The notes: generated by a model from the sequence alone, not told the origin. 64,000 nt of DNA from Sphaerisporangium rhizosphaerae (GCF_042665155.1 NZ_JBHTCG010000002.1:1-64000), one strand, 5' to 3'; positions 49,686-58,422 are shown, counted from the first letter of the stretch. Program-made: numbers and translations.

Positions 49686-49829
49686 GGCAGGTCAGCTTCC
49701 TCTCCTTTACGGCTGGACTGCCTGAACGGTACGGAATTCGGACCTGGCGGGGCTTTTAGTATGCGGGCCGGGGCGACATGAATATCCGTAGTTATTGAAC
49801 AGTCTCGTGCCGGATGGCGTCAACGGTGG

Positions 49830-50579
49830 TCAGGCGGCCACGGGGACCGCGGCGGACGGGCGAAGGGCGGCGGCGTCCCACTCGGACACCTTGATCGGCT
49901 GCGCGTCACCGAGGACGGCGACCACACCGGCGTAACCGTCACCGGGATAGATCGTGCGCATTTGAACGGTGTGCGGGGGAATGTCCAGCGGCCAGCTCAA
50001 CAGCGCGGGCTCCTGCGACGGCGCGCTCACCTCGACCTTGTGCGGCGAGATCCGCAGGCCGTGGCCGGTGGCCTTGAGCACCGCCTCCTTGCACACCCAC
50101 ATACGGGCGAATCCGGCCTGCTGATGACGGTCGGGAAGGGTCTTCAGCACTTCCTGCTCGTCTCGCGACAGTGCGCATCCCACCAGCTCGCTGACCGGGG
50201 CGGTCGGCACCTGCTCGACGTCGACGCCCACGGGCCCGGCGGTGGTCAGGGCCACCGCGACGCGGTTGCCCGAGTGGGAGATCGAGGCGTGCAGCCCGTC
50301 GTCGGTCAGGATGTAGGGGCGGCCGTGCGGCTTGTCGCAGCTCATGCAGCGCCGCTCGATGGGCACCCGCTCGGGCGCGATGTCGAGCTGGGCGCCGGCG
50401 GCGGTGCGCAGCAGCCAGGCGGCGGTCACGAACCTCTGGCGGTCCTGCTCGCGCCGGTAGGCGGCGGCCCGCTTCAGCTCGGTGCCGTTCAGCACGCCGA
50501 CCATGGACTCGAGCGCGTAGTCCTGCGGGTCGGCCCACCAGATCTGGCAGTCGACGGTCCGGAGAGCGATGGCGTTCAT
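49830..50579 (-). CDS. Sfp-type 4'-phosphopantetheinyl transferase
   Basis: 249 aa, the length of Sfp/Svp enzymes. Motifs are HASISHSGNRVAVALT, GVDVEQ (Mg-binding Asp and Glu) and MWVCKEAVLKATGHGL (WxxKEA). It moves phosphopantetheine from CoA to the Ser of carrier domains, so it can activate the free carrier (Ser44) and the synthetase carrier (Ser1092) in this window. An N-terminal CMSCDKPHGRPYI pair of cysteines is usual in the actinomycete branch. Start ATG 50579 has GAGGAGG upstream. It is downstream of, and probably co-transcribed with, a small unknown gene. Confidence 0.92.
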   Translation of the reverse strand: MNAIALRTVDCQIWWADPQDYALESMVGVLNGTELKRAAAYRREQDRQRFVTAAWLLRTAAGAQLDIAPERVPIERRCMSCDKPHGRPYILTDDGLHASISHSGNRVAVALTTAGPVGVDVEQVPTAPVSELVGCALSRDEQEVLKTLPDRHQQAGFARMWVCKEAVLKATGHGLRISPHKVEVSAPSQEPALLSWPLDIPPHTVQMRTIYPGDGYAGVVAVLGDAQPIKVSEWDAAALRPSAAVPVAA

Positions 50580-50597
50580 AAGCGTGTCCTCCTCGGG

Positions 50598-50864
50598 TTA
50601 GGGGCGGCCGTTGGTCAGGGTCCGGCAGGTCACCAGTTCCCAGTCGCTTACTTCGGGGTTGGTCAGGATCTGCGTCACCTCCGCGCGGATCTGCGCGTCG
50701 GTGGTCTCCTCATCGGTCTGCACGCGGATGGCGATGTCGCCGGTGACGTTCTTGAGGTCCTTTCGCCATTTCCTCGGGAGCAGGGCCAGGATTCTGATTC
50801 CGTCGACCGGCGAGTTCGGAAGCGGATCGCCGGCGGTCCTGCGGATGGTCAATTCGACGAGCAT
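50598..50864 (-). CDS. small protein, unknown
   Basis: 88 aa. It begins MLVELTIRRTAGDPLPNSPV and has a mixed alpha/beta look with a DAQIRAEVTQILTNPEVSDW helix. No transmembrane segment or signal peptide. Start ATG 50864 has GAGGTGA upstream, a good ribosome site. It lies 18 bp upstream of the phosphopantetheinyl transferase gene on the same strand, so the two share a transcript. I do not recognise a family. Confidence 0.6.
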   Translation of the reverse strand: MLVELTIRRTAGDPLPNSPVDGIRILALLPRKWRKDLKNVTGDIAIRVQTDEETTDAQIRAEVTQILTNPEVSDWELVTCRTLTNGRP

Positions 50865-51228
50865 GTGGTCACCTCAGTCCCAGGTCGTGCCCGGCGTGAC
50901 CGGCGCATGGCCCGGCGCGGCCCGGGTGAACGACATTTCGAATTCGGCCCGGCCGTTGTTCTCGCTTCGCATTTCGATCCCTTTTCTGTCGGCTGTGTGT
51001 TTTCTTCTCGCACAACCAACTCTGCGGGATCGGCGTCCGCCGGAACAGAAGAAGCGAAGTCAGCAAGCTGCAGGGTGGTTGCAGCTTCCTGCCACCCTTC
51101 CCGCGCCCCTCGCGAACGGCCTGCTCAGGCGGGGCGGTGCGCGGCAGGAGGGGCACCATGCCGGTGGAGGCGGCGGGCTGATAGAACGGAGACGCCCCGC
51201 ACCGCCCGGCCCGGAGGAGGTGGACCCC
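50865..51228. promoter_or_regulatory. divergent intergenic region at the cluster's right edge
   Basis: 364 bp between the small gene/transferase operon (-) and the WS/DGAT gene (+). It holds an A-rich patch GGAACAGAAGAAGCGAAG near 51041-51058 and a GGGTGG...CCACCC dyad near 51074-51099. No gene. Confidence 0.4.
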
Positions 51229-52662
51229 TTGCGGCAGCTCAGCGCCCTCGACGCGCAGTTCCTCGCCTTCGAGACCGACACCAACGTCGCCAACGTGGCC
51301 GGCCTGTCGATCCTGGAAGGGCCGATCAGCCGGGAGGAGCTGCTGGGCCTGGTCGAGGAGCGGTCGGAGCTGGTCCCGCCGCTGCGGCAGCGCATCATGC
51401 GGGTGCCGTTCAACCTCGACCACCCCTACTGGGTGCAGGACGACACGCTCGACCTGGACTACCACGTGCGCGAGCTGGCCCTGCCCGCCCCCGGCACCGA
51501 CCGGCAGCTCGCCGCGCAGGTGGCCCGGCTGCACGCCCGGCGCCTGGACCGGCGGCACCCGCTGTGGGAGATGTACCTCATCCACGGCCTCAAGGGCGGC
51601 CGCACCGCGCTGTACACCAAGCTGCACCACGCCGCGATCGACGGCATGGGCGGGGCGGACGTGCTGGCCGCCTTCATGGACCTGGAGCCCAACCCCAGGC
51701 CCCGCCCCCGCCCGGCCCCGGCCGAGCCCGAGCTCGCGCCCGAGACGGCGCAGATGCTGCTCAGGACCGCCGCCCGGCTGGCCGCCAACCCGGCCCACCT
51801 GCTGAGGTTCCTCGCCGAGGCGGCGCCCTACCTGGACGAGATCCCGCTCATCTCCCGGATCCCCGGCGCGGGCACCGTGTCGCGGGTCACCCGCCGGCTG
51901 GCCCGCGAGCTCGGCATCAGCGACGGGCAGGTGGTCCCCGAGCTGCCCAAGCTGGTCGTGCCGCGCACGCCGTTCAACGGCCCCGTCTCGGCGCACCGCC
52001 GCTTCGCCTTCGTGGAGCTGCCCCTCGACGAGGTGAAGAAGGTCAAGAACGCCTTCGGCGTCACGGTCAACGACGTCGTGATGACGCTGGCCGCCACGGC
52101 GGTGCGGCGCTGGCTGGTCGCCCATGACGCGCTGCCGGAGGACCCGCTGGTCGCCGGCGTGCCGTTCTCGCTGCGCGGCGTCGAGGGCACCGAGCCGGGC
52201 AACCAGGTCACCCTCATGATCACCTCGCTGGACACGCACATCGACGACCCGCGCGAGCGGCTGTTCGCCGTGCGCGACTCCATGCAGCGCATCAAGGACC
52301 GCTTCAGCCTGTCACCGGCGCGCTGGCTGCGCCACCTGAGCGAGAGCATGCCCGCCGCCCTCACCGGCCTGGCCGAACGCGCCGCCTTCGGCCTGGCCGC
52401 GCAGACCTCGCCGCCGGTGAACCTGCTGATCTCCAACGTCCCCGGCCCGCAGATCCCGCTGTACATATGCGGGCGGCGTCTGCTCGCCCAGTACCCGGTC
52501 TCCGTGGTGACCGACGCCAGCGGCGGCCTCAACATCACCGCCCTGTCCTACAACGGCCAGGTAGCCATCGGCATCATCGCCGACCGCACCATGGTCCCCG
52601 ACATCTGGAAACTCCCCACCCACCTCCGCGAATCCCTCGACGAACTCATGTCCCTCACCTGA
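51229..52662 (+). CDS. wax ester synthase/diacylglycerol acyltransferase family (WS/DGAT)
   Basis: 477 aa. The catalytic HHxxxDG is intact in KLHHAAIDGMGG, and SNVPGPQIPLYICG and the C-terminal LRESLDELM are standard family marks. It esterifies an alcohol or diacylglycerol with acyl-CoA to make storage lipid. Start TTG 51229 has GGAGGAGG 8 nt upstream. Fragments nearly identical to its C-terminal region occur at 56186-56230 and 58928-58990. It is divergent from the phosphopantetheinyl-transferase operon and probably outside the biosynthetic cluster. Confidence 0.88.
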   Translation: MRQLSALDAQFLAFETDTNVANVAGLSILEGPISREELLGLVEERSELVPPLRQRIMRVPFNLDHPYWVQDDTLDLDYHVRELALPAPGTDRQLAAQVARLHARRLDRRHPLWEMYLIHGLKGGRTALYTKLHHAAIDGMGGADVLAAFMDLEPNPRPRPRPAPAEPELAPETAQMLLRTAARLAANPAHLLRFLAEAAPYLDEIPLISRIPGAGTVSRVTRRLARELGISDGQVVPELPKLVVPRTPFNGPVSAHRRFAFVELPLDEVKKVKNAFGVTVNDVVMTLAATAVRRWLVAHDALPEDPLVAGVPFSLRGVEGTEPGNQVTLMITSLDTHIDDPRERLFAVRDSMQRIKDRFSLSPARWLRHLSESMPAALTGLAERAAFGLAAQTSPPVNLLISNVPGPQIPLYICGRRLLAQYPVSVVTDASGGLNITALSYNGQVAIGIIADRTMVPDIWKLPTHLRESLDELMSLT

Positions 52663-52684
52663 ACTCCCGCTGCGGCGGGCCGGC

Positions 52685-53425
52685 TCAGTTCTGGGTCGTC
52701 GGGCGGATGACGATCTCGCCGATCTCCACCTCACGCGGCTGTTCGATGGCGAAGGCGACGGCGCGGGCGACGGCTTCCGGCGCGATGGCGTACTGGTTCA
52801 TGTTGCGGAGGATCTCCTCACGGACCTCGGGGTCGTCGATGGAGTCGGCGAGTTCCGTACGCACGTAGCCCGGCGAGACCGCCGTCGTCCGCAGCACGCC
52901 GTCGGTCGACTCCTGCCGCAGCCCTTCCAGGAGGGTACGCACGGCGTTCTTGGTCGCGGCGTAGACCGCCATCGTGGGCGTGATCTTCAGCCCGGCGGTC
53001 GACACCGTGGTCACCAGGTGGCCCTGCCCCTGCTCGCGGAAGACCGGCAGCGCGGCGGCGATGCCGTACAGCACGCCGCGCAGGTTGACATCGATCATCG
53101 CCGACCAGCCGGCCACGTCGAGGTCGGCCACGGGGCCGATCTTGCTGATGCCGGCGTTGCCCACCAGCACGTCGAGCCGCCCGAACTCCGTCACGGCCAG
53201 TCCGACGAGCCGTTCGAGGTCCTCGCGCGCGGTGACGTCCACGGCGCGGGTGACGGCGCGCCCGCCGCGGTCGCGGATCTGGCGGGCGATCTCGTCGAGC
53301 CGCTCCGTTCGCCGTGCGCCGAGCACGACGGCGGCGCCCCGCTCGGCGAGCAGGCGCGCGGTGGCCTCGCCGATCCCGCTGCTCGCCCCGGTGATGGCCA
53401 CGACCTTGCCCTCGATGGCTGACAT
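52685..53425 (-). CDS. short-chain dehydrogenase/reductase
   Basis: 246 aa, classical SDR: VAITGASSGIGEATARLLAE, VGNAGISKIG and the YAATK catalytic pair, then VSPGYVRTELADSID. Start ATG 53425 has GAAGGAG upstream. It is divergent from the TetR gene, and the shared gap carries two palindromes of the GGACA-TGTCC type, so the TetR protein probably represses it. The substrate is unknown. The gene order (SDR with divergent TetR) is a common inducible detoxification unit. Confidence 0.87.
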   Translation of the reverse strand: MSAIEGKVVAITGASSGIGEATARLLAERGAAVVLGARRTERLDEIARQIRDRGGRAVTRAVDVTAREDLERLVGLAVTEFGRLDVLVGNAGISKIGPVADLDVAGWSAMIDVNLRGVLYGIAAALPVFREQGQGHLVTTVSTAGLKITPTMAVYAATKNAVRTLLEGLRQESTDGVLRTTAVSPGYVRTELADSIDDPEVREEILRNMNQYAIAPEAVARAVAFAIEQPREVEIGEIVIRPTTQN

Positions 53426-53447
53426 GGGATCTCCTTCACAGTAAAGT

Positions 53448-53495
53448 GGACACGTGTCCGCTTGGGTCTGCCACCACCGTACCGGACATGTGTCC
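53448..53495. promoter_or_regulatory. two TetR operators
   Basis: GTGGACACGTGTCCGC (core 53448-53459) and CCGGACATGTGTCCAC (core 53484-53495), centres 36 bp apart, in the divergent SDR/TetR promoter. Confidence 0.75.
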
Positions 53496-53525
53496 ACTTA
53501 GTTCGACCCGCCCTGCGGAGGACCG

Positions 53526-54077
53526 ATGAACGAACCCCGCCGCCGAGCCGACGCCACCGAGAACCGGGTACGGATCCTCCAGGCCGCACGAGAGGTCATC
53601 GCGAACGCGGACGAGGTGAGGCTCAACGAGATCGCCAAGCGGGCGGGCGTCGGCCAGGGCACCCTCTACCGTCATTTCCCGACCCGTGAGGCCCTGCTCG
53701 CCGAGGTCTACCGCAACGACGTAGACGCCCTCGTGTCCGCCGCGCCCGCACTGCTCGCCGAGCATGCGCCGCTGCCCGCTCTGGCCCGCTGGCTGGACCG
53801 GGTGGCCGAGTACGCGAAGGTCAAGCGCGGGGTGTTCGCGGCCGTCGAGGTGGGGGTGTGGCGGGATCTGTCCGCGCACAGCCTCGGCCCGATCGGGGAG
53901 GCGCTGACCCTGCTTCTCGACGCGGGCAAAGCCGATGACGTCATCCGCCCCGACGTGGACGCCCGCGACGTGATCCTCCTCATCGGCTACCTGACCCGCC
54001 TGGAGCCCGAGGAGTGGGACGCCCGCGCCCACCACCTCCTGGAGGTCATCCTCAACGGCCTGCGCCCTCACACCTGA
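53526..54077 (+). CDS. TetR-family repressor
   Basis: 183 aa. N-terminal helix-turn-helix ENRVRILQAAREVIANADEV followed by AKRAGVGQGTLYRHFPTREA. The ligand domain is short. Start ATG 53526 has GGAG upstream. It should bind the two palindromes at 53448-53495 and control itself and the divergent SDR. A decayed copy of its C-terminal half and downstream DNA is found at 57317-57545. Confidence 0.87.
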   Translation: MNEPRRRADATENRVRILQAAREVIANADEVRLNEIAKRAGVGQGTLYRHFPTREALLAEVYRNDVDALVSAAPALLAEHAPLPALARWLDRVAEYAKVKRGVFAAVEVGVWRDLSAHSLGPIGEALTLLLDAGKADDVIRPDVDARDVILLIGYLTRLEPEEWDARAHHLLEVILNGLRPHT

Positions 54078-54269
54078 GCGGCTTCACCGCCGAGCGCGCT
54101 CCGCGCCGCCTCCCGGATCGGCGGCCCCCTCCGCCAAGGCGGCGAAACGCTCCTACGTGTTGTTTCCCTTGAGTTCGCAAATCGTCGGCCGAGCGCCAAG
54201 CGAGGGAGAAACGCCAAGCCTTTCGGTCCCCGCGCTGATCGGCGCGTAGGGTCTTCCGGCCGCCACCGG

Positions 54270-55295
54270 TCAGGAGACGTGCCCCACGCCGGCCGCCAGT
54301 CCGCTTGTGACGTCCCCCGCGTGGTCCACGATGCCGTCGGCGAGTCGAGCGACCGAGTAGACCACTTCCCCTTTCGAGAACGTCCGGCCGCCCGGTACTC
54401 GCTTCTCACTCAGGTAGAGGCCGCGCAGCCCGAGGAAAGCGTACGTGTTCGGGTCGATGATGATCTCGCGGCGGAATCCCTCCTCATCCGTGTAGATCCC
54501 GATCCCCTCCCGGCCCACGAGATCGCGCACCTTGTCCTCCACCCCGACGCCGTCCAGTCGCGAGATGACGGTGTAGAGGGCGGCGCGCAAGCGGGGCGGA
54601 GGGGTGACACCTTGGAGGAGGAGTTGAACCTGGTGGAACACCGCGACCGTCTCCAACCGGCGGGTACCACTTGTGCTGTCGTCCTTTTTCAGGCGTTCGA
54701 GCAGGGCGGACGGCTCCAGGGGAAGCGAGCGCAGGTAAGCGGGGCCGAGCTGCTGCGGGTTGCGTTTCCGCTCATTCACGGTCGCCGTGACCAACCTGCC
54801 GTTTCCAAGACGATGCGCCGTCTTCTTTCCGTCGCCCCGGGCCCACAGTTCCACTGTGTATCGTGATCCGATCTTTCCTCCGCCGATCGGCGCGACCTTC
54901 GACTTGGCCATCGTCTGCGGATCGGTGTAGATGGTGTTCTTGACGTAGATCCACTGATCGGCCCGGGGGTAGACGTCCGCGGCTTTCGCCGCCGCCTCGG
55001 TCGCCCGCTTGGCGAGGGTCTCCGCGTTCGCCGCGGGCAGCCATGCCGGGGCGCCGATGGTTCCCCTCCTCCCGCCGTCCGCACCGAGGTTCTGCGCCAC
55101 CGCGACGCTTGTGGTGATCGCGACGCCGAGGGCGCCGACCGCCGCCACGCGCAGTGCCGTACGGGGGACCGCCCTGCGAACCCGGGGCCGGCGGGCCATT
55201 GAGGCCAGCACTCGCCGGCGTACGGCGCGCAGATCCTTCTCTTCGGTCTGCCGCACCTGTGAGCGCAGGTCGCGGACGATGTCCAGGTCGTTCAT
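54270..55295 (-). CDS. membrane-anchored partner of the ECF sigma factor (CU044_5270-like)
   Basis: 341 aa. A basic N-terminal region (about 1-45), one membrane helix (TALRVAAVGALGVAITTSVA) and a long exported domain with WIYVKNTIYTDP and EIIIDPNTYAFLGLR. This matches the actinomycete family encoded after ECF sigma genes. Start ATG 55295 overlaps the sigma gene's stop by 4 nt, so the two are coupled. It probably regulates the sigma factor or reports envelope state; a classical zinc anti-sigma motif is not visible. The 192-bp gap downstream to the TetR gene is the parent of part of the relic at 57440-57545. Confidence 0.7.
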   Translation of the reverse strand: MNDLDIVRDLRSQVRQTEEKDLRAVRRRVLASMARRPRVRRAVPRTALRVAAVGALGVAITTSVAVAQNLGADGGRRGTIGAPAWLPAANAETLAKRATEAAAKAADVYPRADQWIYVKNTIYTDPQTMAKSKVAPIGGGKIGSRYTVELWARGDGKKTAHRLGNGRLVTATVNERKRNPQQLGPAYLRSLPLEPSALLERLKKDDSTSGTRRLETVAVFHQVQLLLQGVTPPPRLRAALYTVISRLDGVGVEDKVRDLVGREGIGIYTDEEGFRREIIIDPNTYAFLGLRGLYLSEKRVPGGRTFSKGEVVYSVARLADGIVDHAGDVTSGLAAGVGHVS

Positions 55296-55900
55296 CGGGC
55301 CTCCTCCATCGCTTCTGTGGGGTTGCTGCCGCCCAGAGCGTGGGCGACCTTGCGGCGGGCGCGGGACAGGCGGGAGCGTACGGTGCCGACGGGTACATTG
55401 AGCGCCTGCGCGGTCTCCTCATAGGTGAGGTCGCCCCAGGCGATCAGCAGCAGCACGTGACGCTCCCCCTGTCCGAGCCGGGCCAGCGCGGCGGCGAGCC
55501 GTTTGCGGATGGCCGAGGCCGTGACCTCGGCGACCACCCGCTCGTCGAAGGCCACCAGCACGGGGTCCTCACCGGTGCGGGCAAGCGCCCGGTACCCCCG
55601 TACCTCAGCCCTCCGATGAGTGCCGATGATGTTGGTGGCGATCCCGTACAGCCAAGGCAGCGCGTCGGCGCGATGGATGGCGTACTTGTGCCGCTTCTCG
55701 AACGCTCTCGTGAACGTCTCGGCGACCACGTCCTCGGCGTGGTCGGGCCCGAGGCGCCGCACGACGTAGCGGTGCAGCACAGCGGCGTGCCGGTCGAACA
55801 GCTCGGCGAACCGCTCCGGCTCTCGGAGCGACGCTTGGATGACCCCCGAGTCCGACTCAGGCGTATGTTCGCGTATTCGTGGCCGTGCCGGTGCCGTCAT
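55292..55900 (-). CDS. ECF sigma-70 factor
   Basis: 202 aa. Region 2: FDRHAAVLHRYVVRRLGPDH and AEDVVAETFTRAF, then ALPWLYGIATNIIGTHRR. Region 4: LLLIAWGDLTYEETAQALNV and VGTVRSRLSRARRKV. It directs RNA polymerase to its own regulon. Start ATG 55900 is the most standard, although its ribosome site is weak and the frame is open to 55987. The overlapping downstream gene encodes a membrane partner. Confidence 0.87.
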   Translation of the reverse strand: MTAPARPRIREHTPESDSGVIQASLREPERFAELFDRHAAVLHRYVVRRLGPDHAEDVVAETFTRAFEKRHKYAIHRADALPWLYGIATNIIGTHRRAEVRGYRALARTGEDPVLVAFDERVVAEVTASAIRKRLAAALARLGQGERHVLLLIAWGDLTYEETAQALNVPVGTVRSRLSRARRKVAHALGGSNPTEAMEEAR

Positions 55901-56055
55901 GTTCAGCGTCAGGCCCCGGAAGGCCGGCTCCTCGTGGGGAATTGATGTCACGACCGTACTTATCCGGATGCCTACAAAGGGTTCCAAACCGACTATGGCG
56001 GTGCCCGAGAAGGTCTCATGCCCACGGTCGACGCCATCATCGCTACGGCCGCAGG

Positions 56056-56088
56056 CGCACGCTCGATCTGCTCAAGATCGAGCGTGCG
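56056..56088. terminator. 14-bp perfect hairpin
   Basis: CGCACGCTCGATCT, loop GCTCA, AGATCGAGCGTGCG. It lies in the 338-bp gap between the divergent ECF sigma gene and the kinase gene, so it is not at an obvious gene end. It may be an operator, or the terminator of a lost gene. Confidence 0.4.
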
Positions 56089-56185
56089 GGATCGAACCGA
56101 CCAGGTCACGAACTCGCCGACACTCTCATTCCGCTCAGCCGCCTTCGCCTTGGCGGTGGGAACCGCGAGATAGGCGTGAGTCGGC

Positions 56186-56230
56186 ATCTCCAACGTCCCC
56201 GGCCCGCAGATCCCGCTGTACGTGTGCGGG
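56186..56230 (+). pseudogene. fragment of a WS/DGAT gene
   Basis: 45 bp that match 52431-52475 of the intact WS/DGAT gene with about two mismatches. It encodes SNVPGPQIPLYVCG. Nothing on either side matches, so it is a remnant. Its right end supplies GGGAGG, the ribosome site of the kinase gene at 56239. Confidence 0.8.
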
Positions 56231-56238
56231 AGGATGAG

Positions 56239-57096
56239 GTGAGACCGGCGGTCGAGACGTCAGAGACGAACGCGACCGGTCCCTCGCCGACGTCGGCCAG
56301 ATCGGGGAAACCTGTGGGGCGCCAGAGAAGCACGCATTCGGTGGAGATGCACGGCGACGTTGTGGTCAAGCGCTTCCGCCGGTCGGACCACGATCGTCCC
56401 GGACGCGAATGGCGGGCGTTGACGTTGCTCGACCGGCACGCGCCCGGGGTGGCGCCCGCGCCGCTGACCGCCGACTTGGACGCGCATCCACCGATCGTGG
56501 TGATGTCGCGGCTGGCCGGTACGGTCTTGGACGGGCCGATCACGGGACGTGTGGCCGACGCGCTGGCGGACGCTGTCACGAAGGTTCAGGAGGCGATCCC
56601 CAGGCGAGTGCTGGATCGTGTGCCCGCTCGTGCCGGGCATCCGGTCGAACTCCTCCAGCAGGTGCGCGAATCGTCGGCCGTGATGCCGCCTTCCAACGAG
56701 AGTGCGCTGGTCGCTGAGGCGTTCCGCGTGGCCGCGGACTGGGTCGGACGGCCGATGCTGGACAGATCGTTCGCGCAGCCGATCGACGGGACGTTCGGCA
56801 CCGGCGACGGGAATCTGGCCAACTACCTGTGGGACGGAACCGACGTCCGTGTCGTCGATTTCGAGTACTCCGGACGCAGTGACCGCGCCTTCGAACTCGC
56901 CGAGATCTGCGAGCACATCTCGGTCTGGGCCAACGACCCGGCGGGCCTGACAGCGGTGCTGGGGCGGTTCGAACTGGGCGGGTCCGAGGCCGCCAGGCTC
57001 ACAGATTGCCGCCGGCTCCTCAGGCTGTACTGGTTGCTGCGGTCGCACGGTCAACCGCGCGACGATCAGGCGAGCCGCCTGCTGGCCCTCCTGTAG
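56239..57096 (+). CDS. aminoglycoside phosphotransferase-like kinase (APH family)
   Basis: 285 aa. The kinase fold is recognisable: VVVKRF (ATP-binding Lys region), the catalytic loop as TGDGNLANYLW in place of HGDLHxxN, and VVDFEYSGRSDRAFELAEI for the metal-binding Asp. The His of the loop is missing, which is common in APH relatives acting on other small molecules. Start GTG 56239 has GGGAGG 5 nt upstream, at the edge of the WS/DGAT fragment. It may phosphorylate a drug, sugar or metabolite; resistance is not shown. Confidence 0.72.
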   Translation: MRPAVETSETNATGPSPTSARSGKPVGRQRSTHSVEMHGDVVVKRFRRSDHDRPGREWRALTLLDRHAPGVAPAPLTADLDAHPPIVVMSRLAGTVLDGPITGRVADALADAVTKVQEAIPRRVLDRVPARAGHPVELLQQVRESSAVMPPSNESALVAEAFRVAADWVGRPMLDRSFAQPIDGTFGTGDGNLANYLWDGTDVRVVDFEYSGRSDRAFELAEICEHISVWANDPAGLTAVLGRFELGGSEAARLTDCRRLLRLYWLLRSHGQPRDDQASRLLALL

Positions 57097-57559
57097 CCAC
57101 CCGAGACGACTGCTACCCACCCGCGGCACGTGTCCGAAAGAGGCCGTCAAGCCTCGGTGGATGAGAATGATTATTCGATGACTCAGGCTCAACCCGGCCG
57201 GCCAACTCACCGAAACCACGTCACGTCGTCCACAATCGAGGCGGCGCCGCCGCGTGTGAACTGCAAGCGGGATGAAATGGCTCGATCGTTTACCTGTCGG
57301 TCCGCTCCCGGTTCTCGATGTGGGGGTGTGGCAGGACTTGTCTGCGCAAGCCTCGGCCCTATCGGAGAGGCGCTGACCATGCTCCTCGACGCGGGCAAGG
57401 CAGAGGGCGTCATCCGCTCCGATATGGACGCCCGCGACGCTCCGCGCCGATTTCCCAAATCGGCAGCACTCTCCGCCAAGGCGGCTAAGCGCTCGTACGC
57501 GTGGTTTCTCCTGAGTTCGCAACTCGTCGGCCGAGCACGAAGCGGGCGCAGCAGGGGAT
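57097..57559. other. intergenic region with a TetR relic
   Basis: 463 bp. The first about 220 bp hold nothing I recognise. From about 57317 it is a decayed copy of TetR-gene DNA (see next entry). Confidence 0.5.
57317..57545 (+). pseudogene. decayed copy of the TetR gene 3' half and its downstream DNA
   Basis: GTGGGGGTGTGGCAGGACTT and the following about 120 bp match 53850-53973 of the TetR gene, including GAGGCGCTGACC and CTCGACGCGGGCAA. The copy then jumps to DNA matching about 54096-54205 beyond the TetR stop (CTCCGCCAAGGCGGC and GAGTTCGCAA blocks). So it lacks the 5' half and has an internal deletion of about 120 bp. Confidence 0.8.
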
Positions 57560-58315
57560 TCAGAGAGTGATGCGGTCGACGCGAACTGCGCGGTCGCCGG
57601 GGAGGACGATGGGGTCGGCGACTTCGACCACGCGGCCGCTCGCGAGCATCTGGCGGGTGATGGCGAACACCGGTATGCCGGAGCCGATGCCGAGCACCTC
57701 GGCTTCCTCGGGGGTCGGCATGCGGACCGCCGTCTCTTCCACGATGTCGTCGACGTCGATTCCGAGCGTACGCAACTGCGCGATGTTGCCGCCCGGCCAA
57801 GGCTCGTTATCCGGGTTGGCGACCGGCGTCGCCTCGACATCGGACGCCAGGAGGCAGGTCCGGGAAATTTGCGAGGGGACGTCGGCGGCGTAGAACACAA
57901 AGCGGCGTTCCAGGACTCGGGCGCCTACTTCGACATTGAACAGGGTGGCCAGGCGCCCGTCGGCCGAGATCCAGCGGAACGCCTTGTCGAGCCGATACTG
58001 GGTCCACGTGATGCCCTGGTCCTGGGTGAAGCTCGTCCGTGGCACGGTCTGCGCGCCGGCGTCGGCCAGGTAACGCTCCATGGAGACGCGCCGAACCGGC
58101 GGCCGCTCGCGCACGAAGGTGCCCGCCCCGCGACGGGATTCGACCAGGCCTTCATTGCGCAGCAGGTCCAGCGCACGCCTGATGAGGATCTCGGAGACGT
58201 CGTGCTCTTCGGCCAAGACGCGATGCGCGGGTAGGCGGGCGCCCGGCGCGAGATCGCCGTTGCGTATCCGTTGACGCAGGTGATCAGCGATTCGCAGGTA
58301 GGCGTGCTCGGTCAC
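57560..58315 (-). CDS. GntR-family regulator, HutC/UTRA type
   Basis: 251 aa. The winged helix is YLRIADHLRQRIRNGDLAPG, LPAHRVLAEEHDVSEILIRR and GLVESRRGAGTFV. The C-terminal UTRA ligand domain includes VLERRFVFYAADVPSQISRT and ITRQMLASGRVVEVAD. Start GTG 58315 has AGGACG upstream. Two GTATAC-centred palindromes lie just upstream (58369-58400), the classic site type for this subfamily. It probably controls itself and the divergent HATPase gene. Confidence 0.88.
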   Translation of the reverse strand: MTEHAYLRIADHLRQRIRNGDLAPGARLPAHRVLAEEHDVSEILIRRALDLLRNEGLVESRRGAGTFVRERPPVRRVSMERYLADAGAQTVPRTSFTQDQGITWTQYRLDKAFRWISADGRLATLFNVEVGARVLERRFVFYAADVPSQISRTCLLASDVEATPVANPDNEPWPGGNIAQLRTLGIDVDDIVEETAVRMPTPEEAEVLGIGSGIPVFAITRQMLASGRVVEVADPIVLPGDRAVRVDRITL

Positions 58316-58368
58316 ATGCCGTCCTAGTTTCGAGATTGGCTTGACAGGAGCGTACACGGGCGGGCAAC

Positions 58369-58400
58369 TTCGTATACGAACTGTGCTGTCACGTATACGT
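58369..58400. promoter_or_regulatory. twin GntR/HutC operators
   Basis: TTCGTATACGAA (58369-58380, perfect) and ACGTATACGT (58391-58400, perfect), centres 21 bp or two helical turns apart. They lie between the GntR gene and the divergent HATPase gene. Confidence 0.8.
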
Positions 58401-58422
58401 TCTGTAGTCGACTGGAGTGTCG

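Noticed and set aside
50868..50990. Small ORFs in the gap before the WS/DGAT gene
   Set aside because: No ribosome site and no biased codon use; better read as promoter DNA.
55993..56193. Possible 66-aa gene on the - strand
   Set aside because: Its start lies in the WS/DGAT fragment, most of it is made by the perfect hairpin, and it has no clear ribosome site. It may be the tail of a lost gene but cannot be supported.
57130..57570. Possible 146-aa gene on the + strand
   Set aside because: Most of it is TetR relic DNA read in a mixture of frames.
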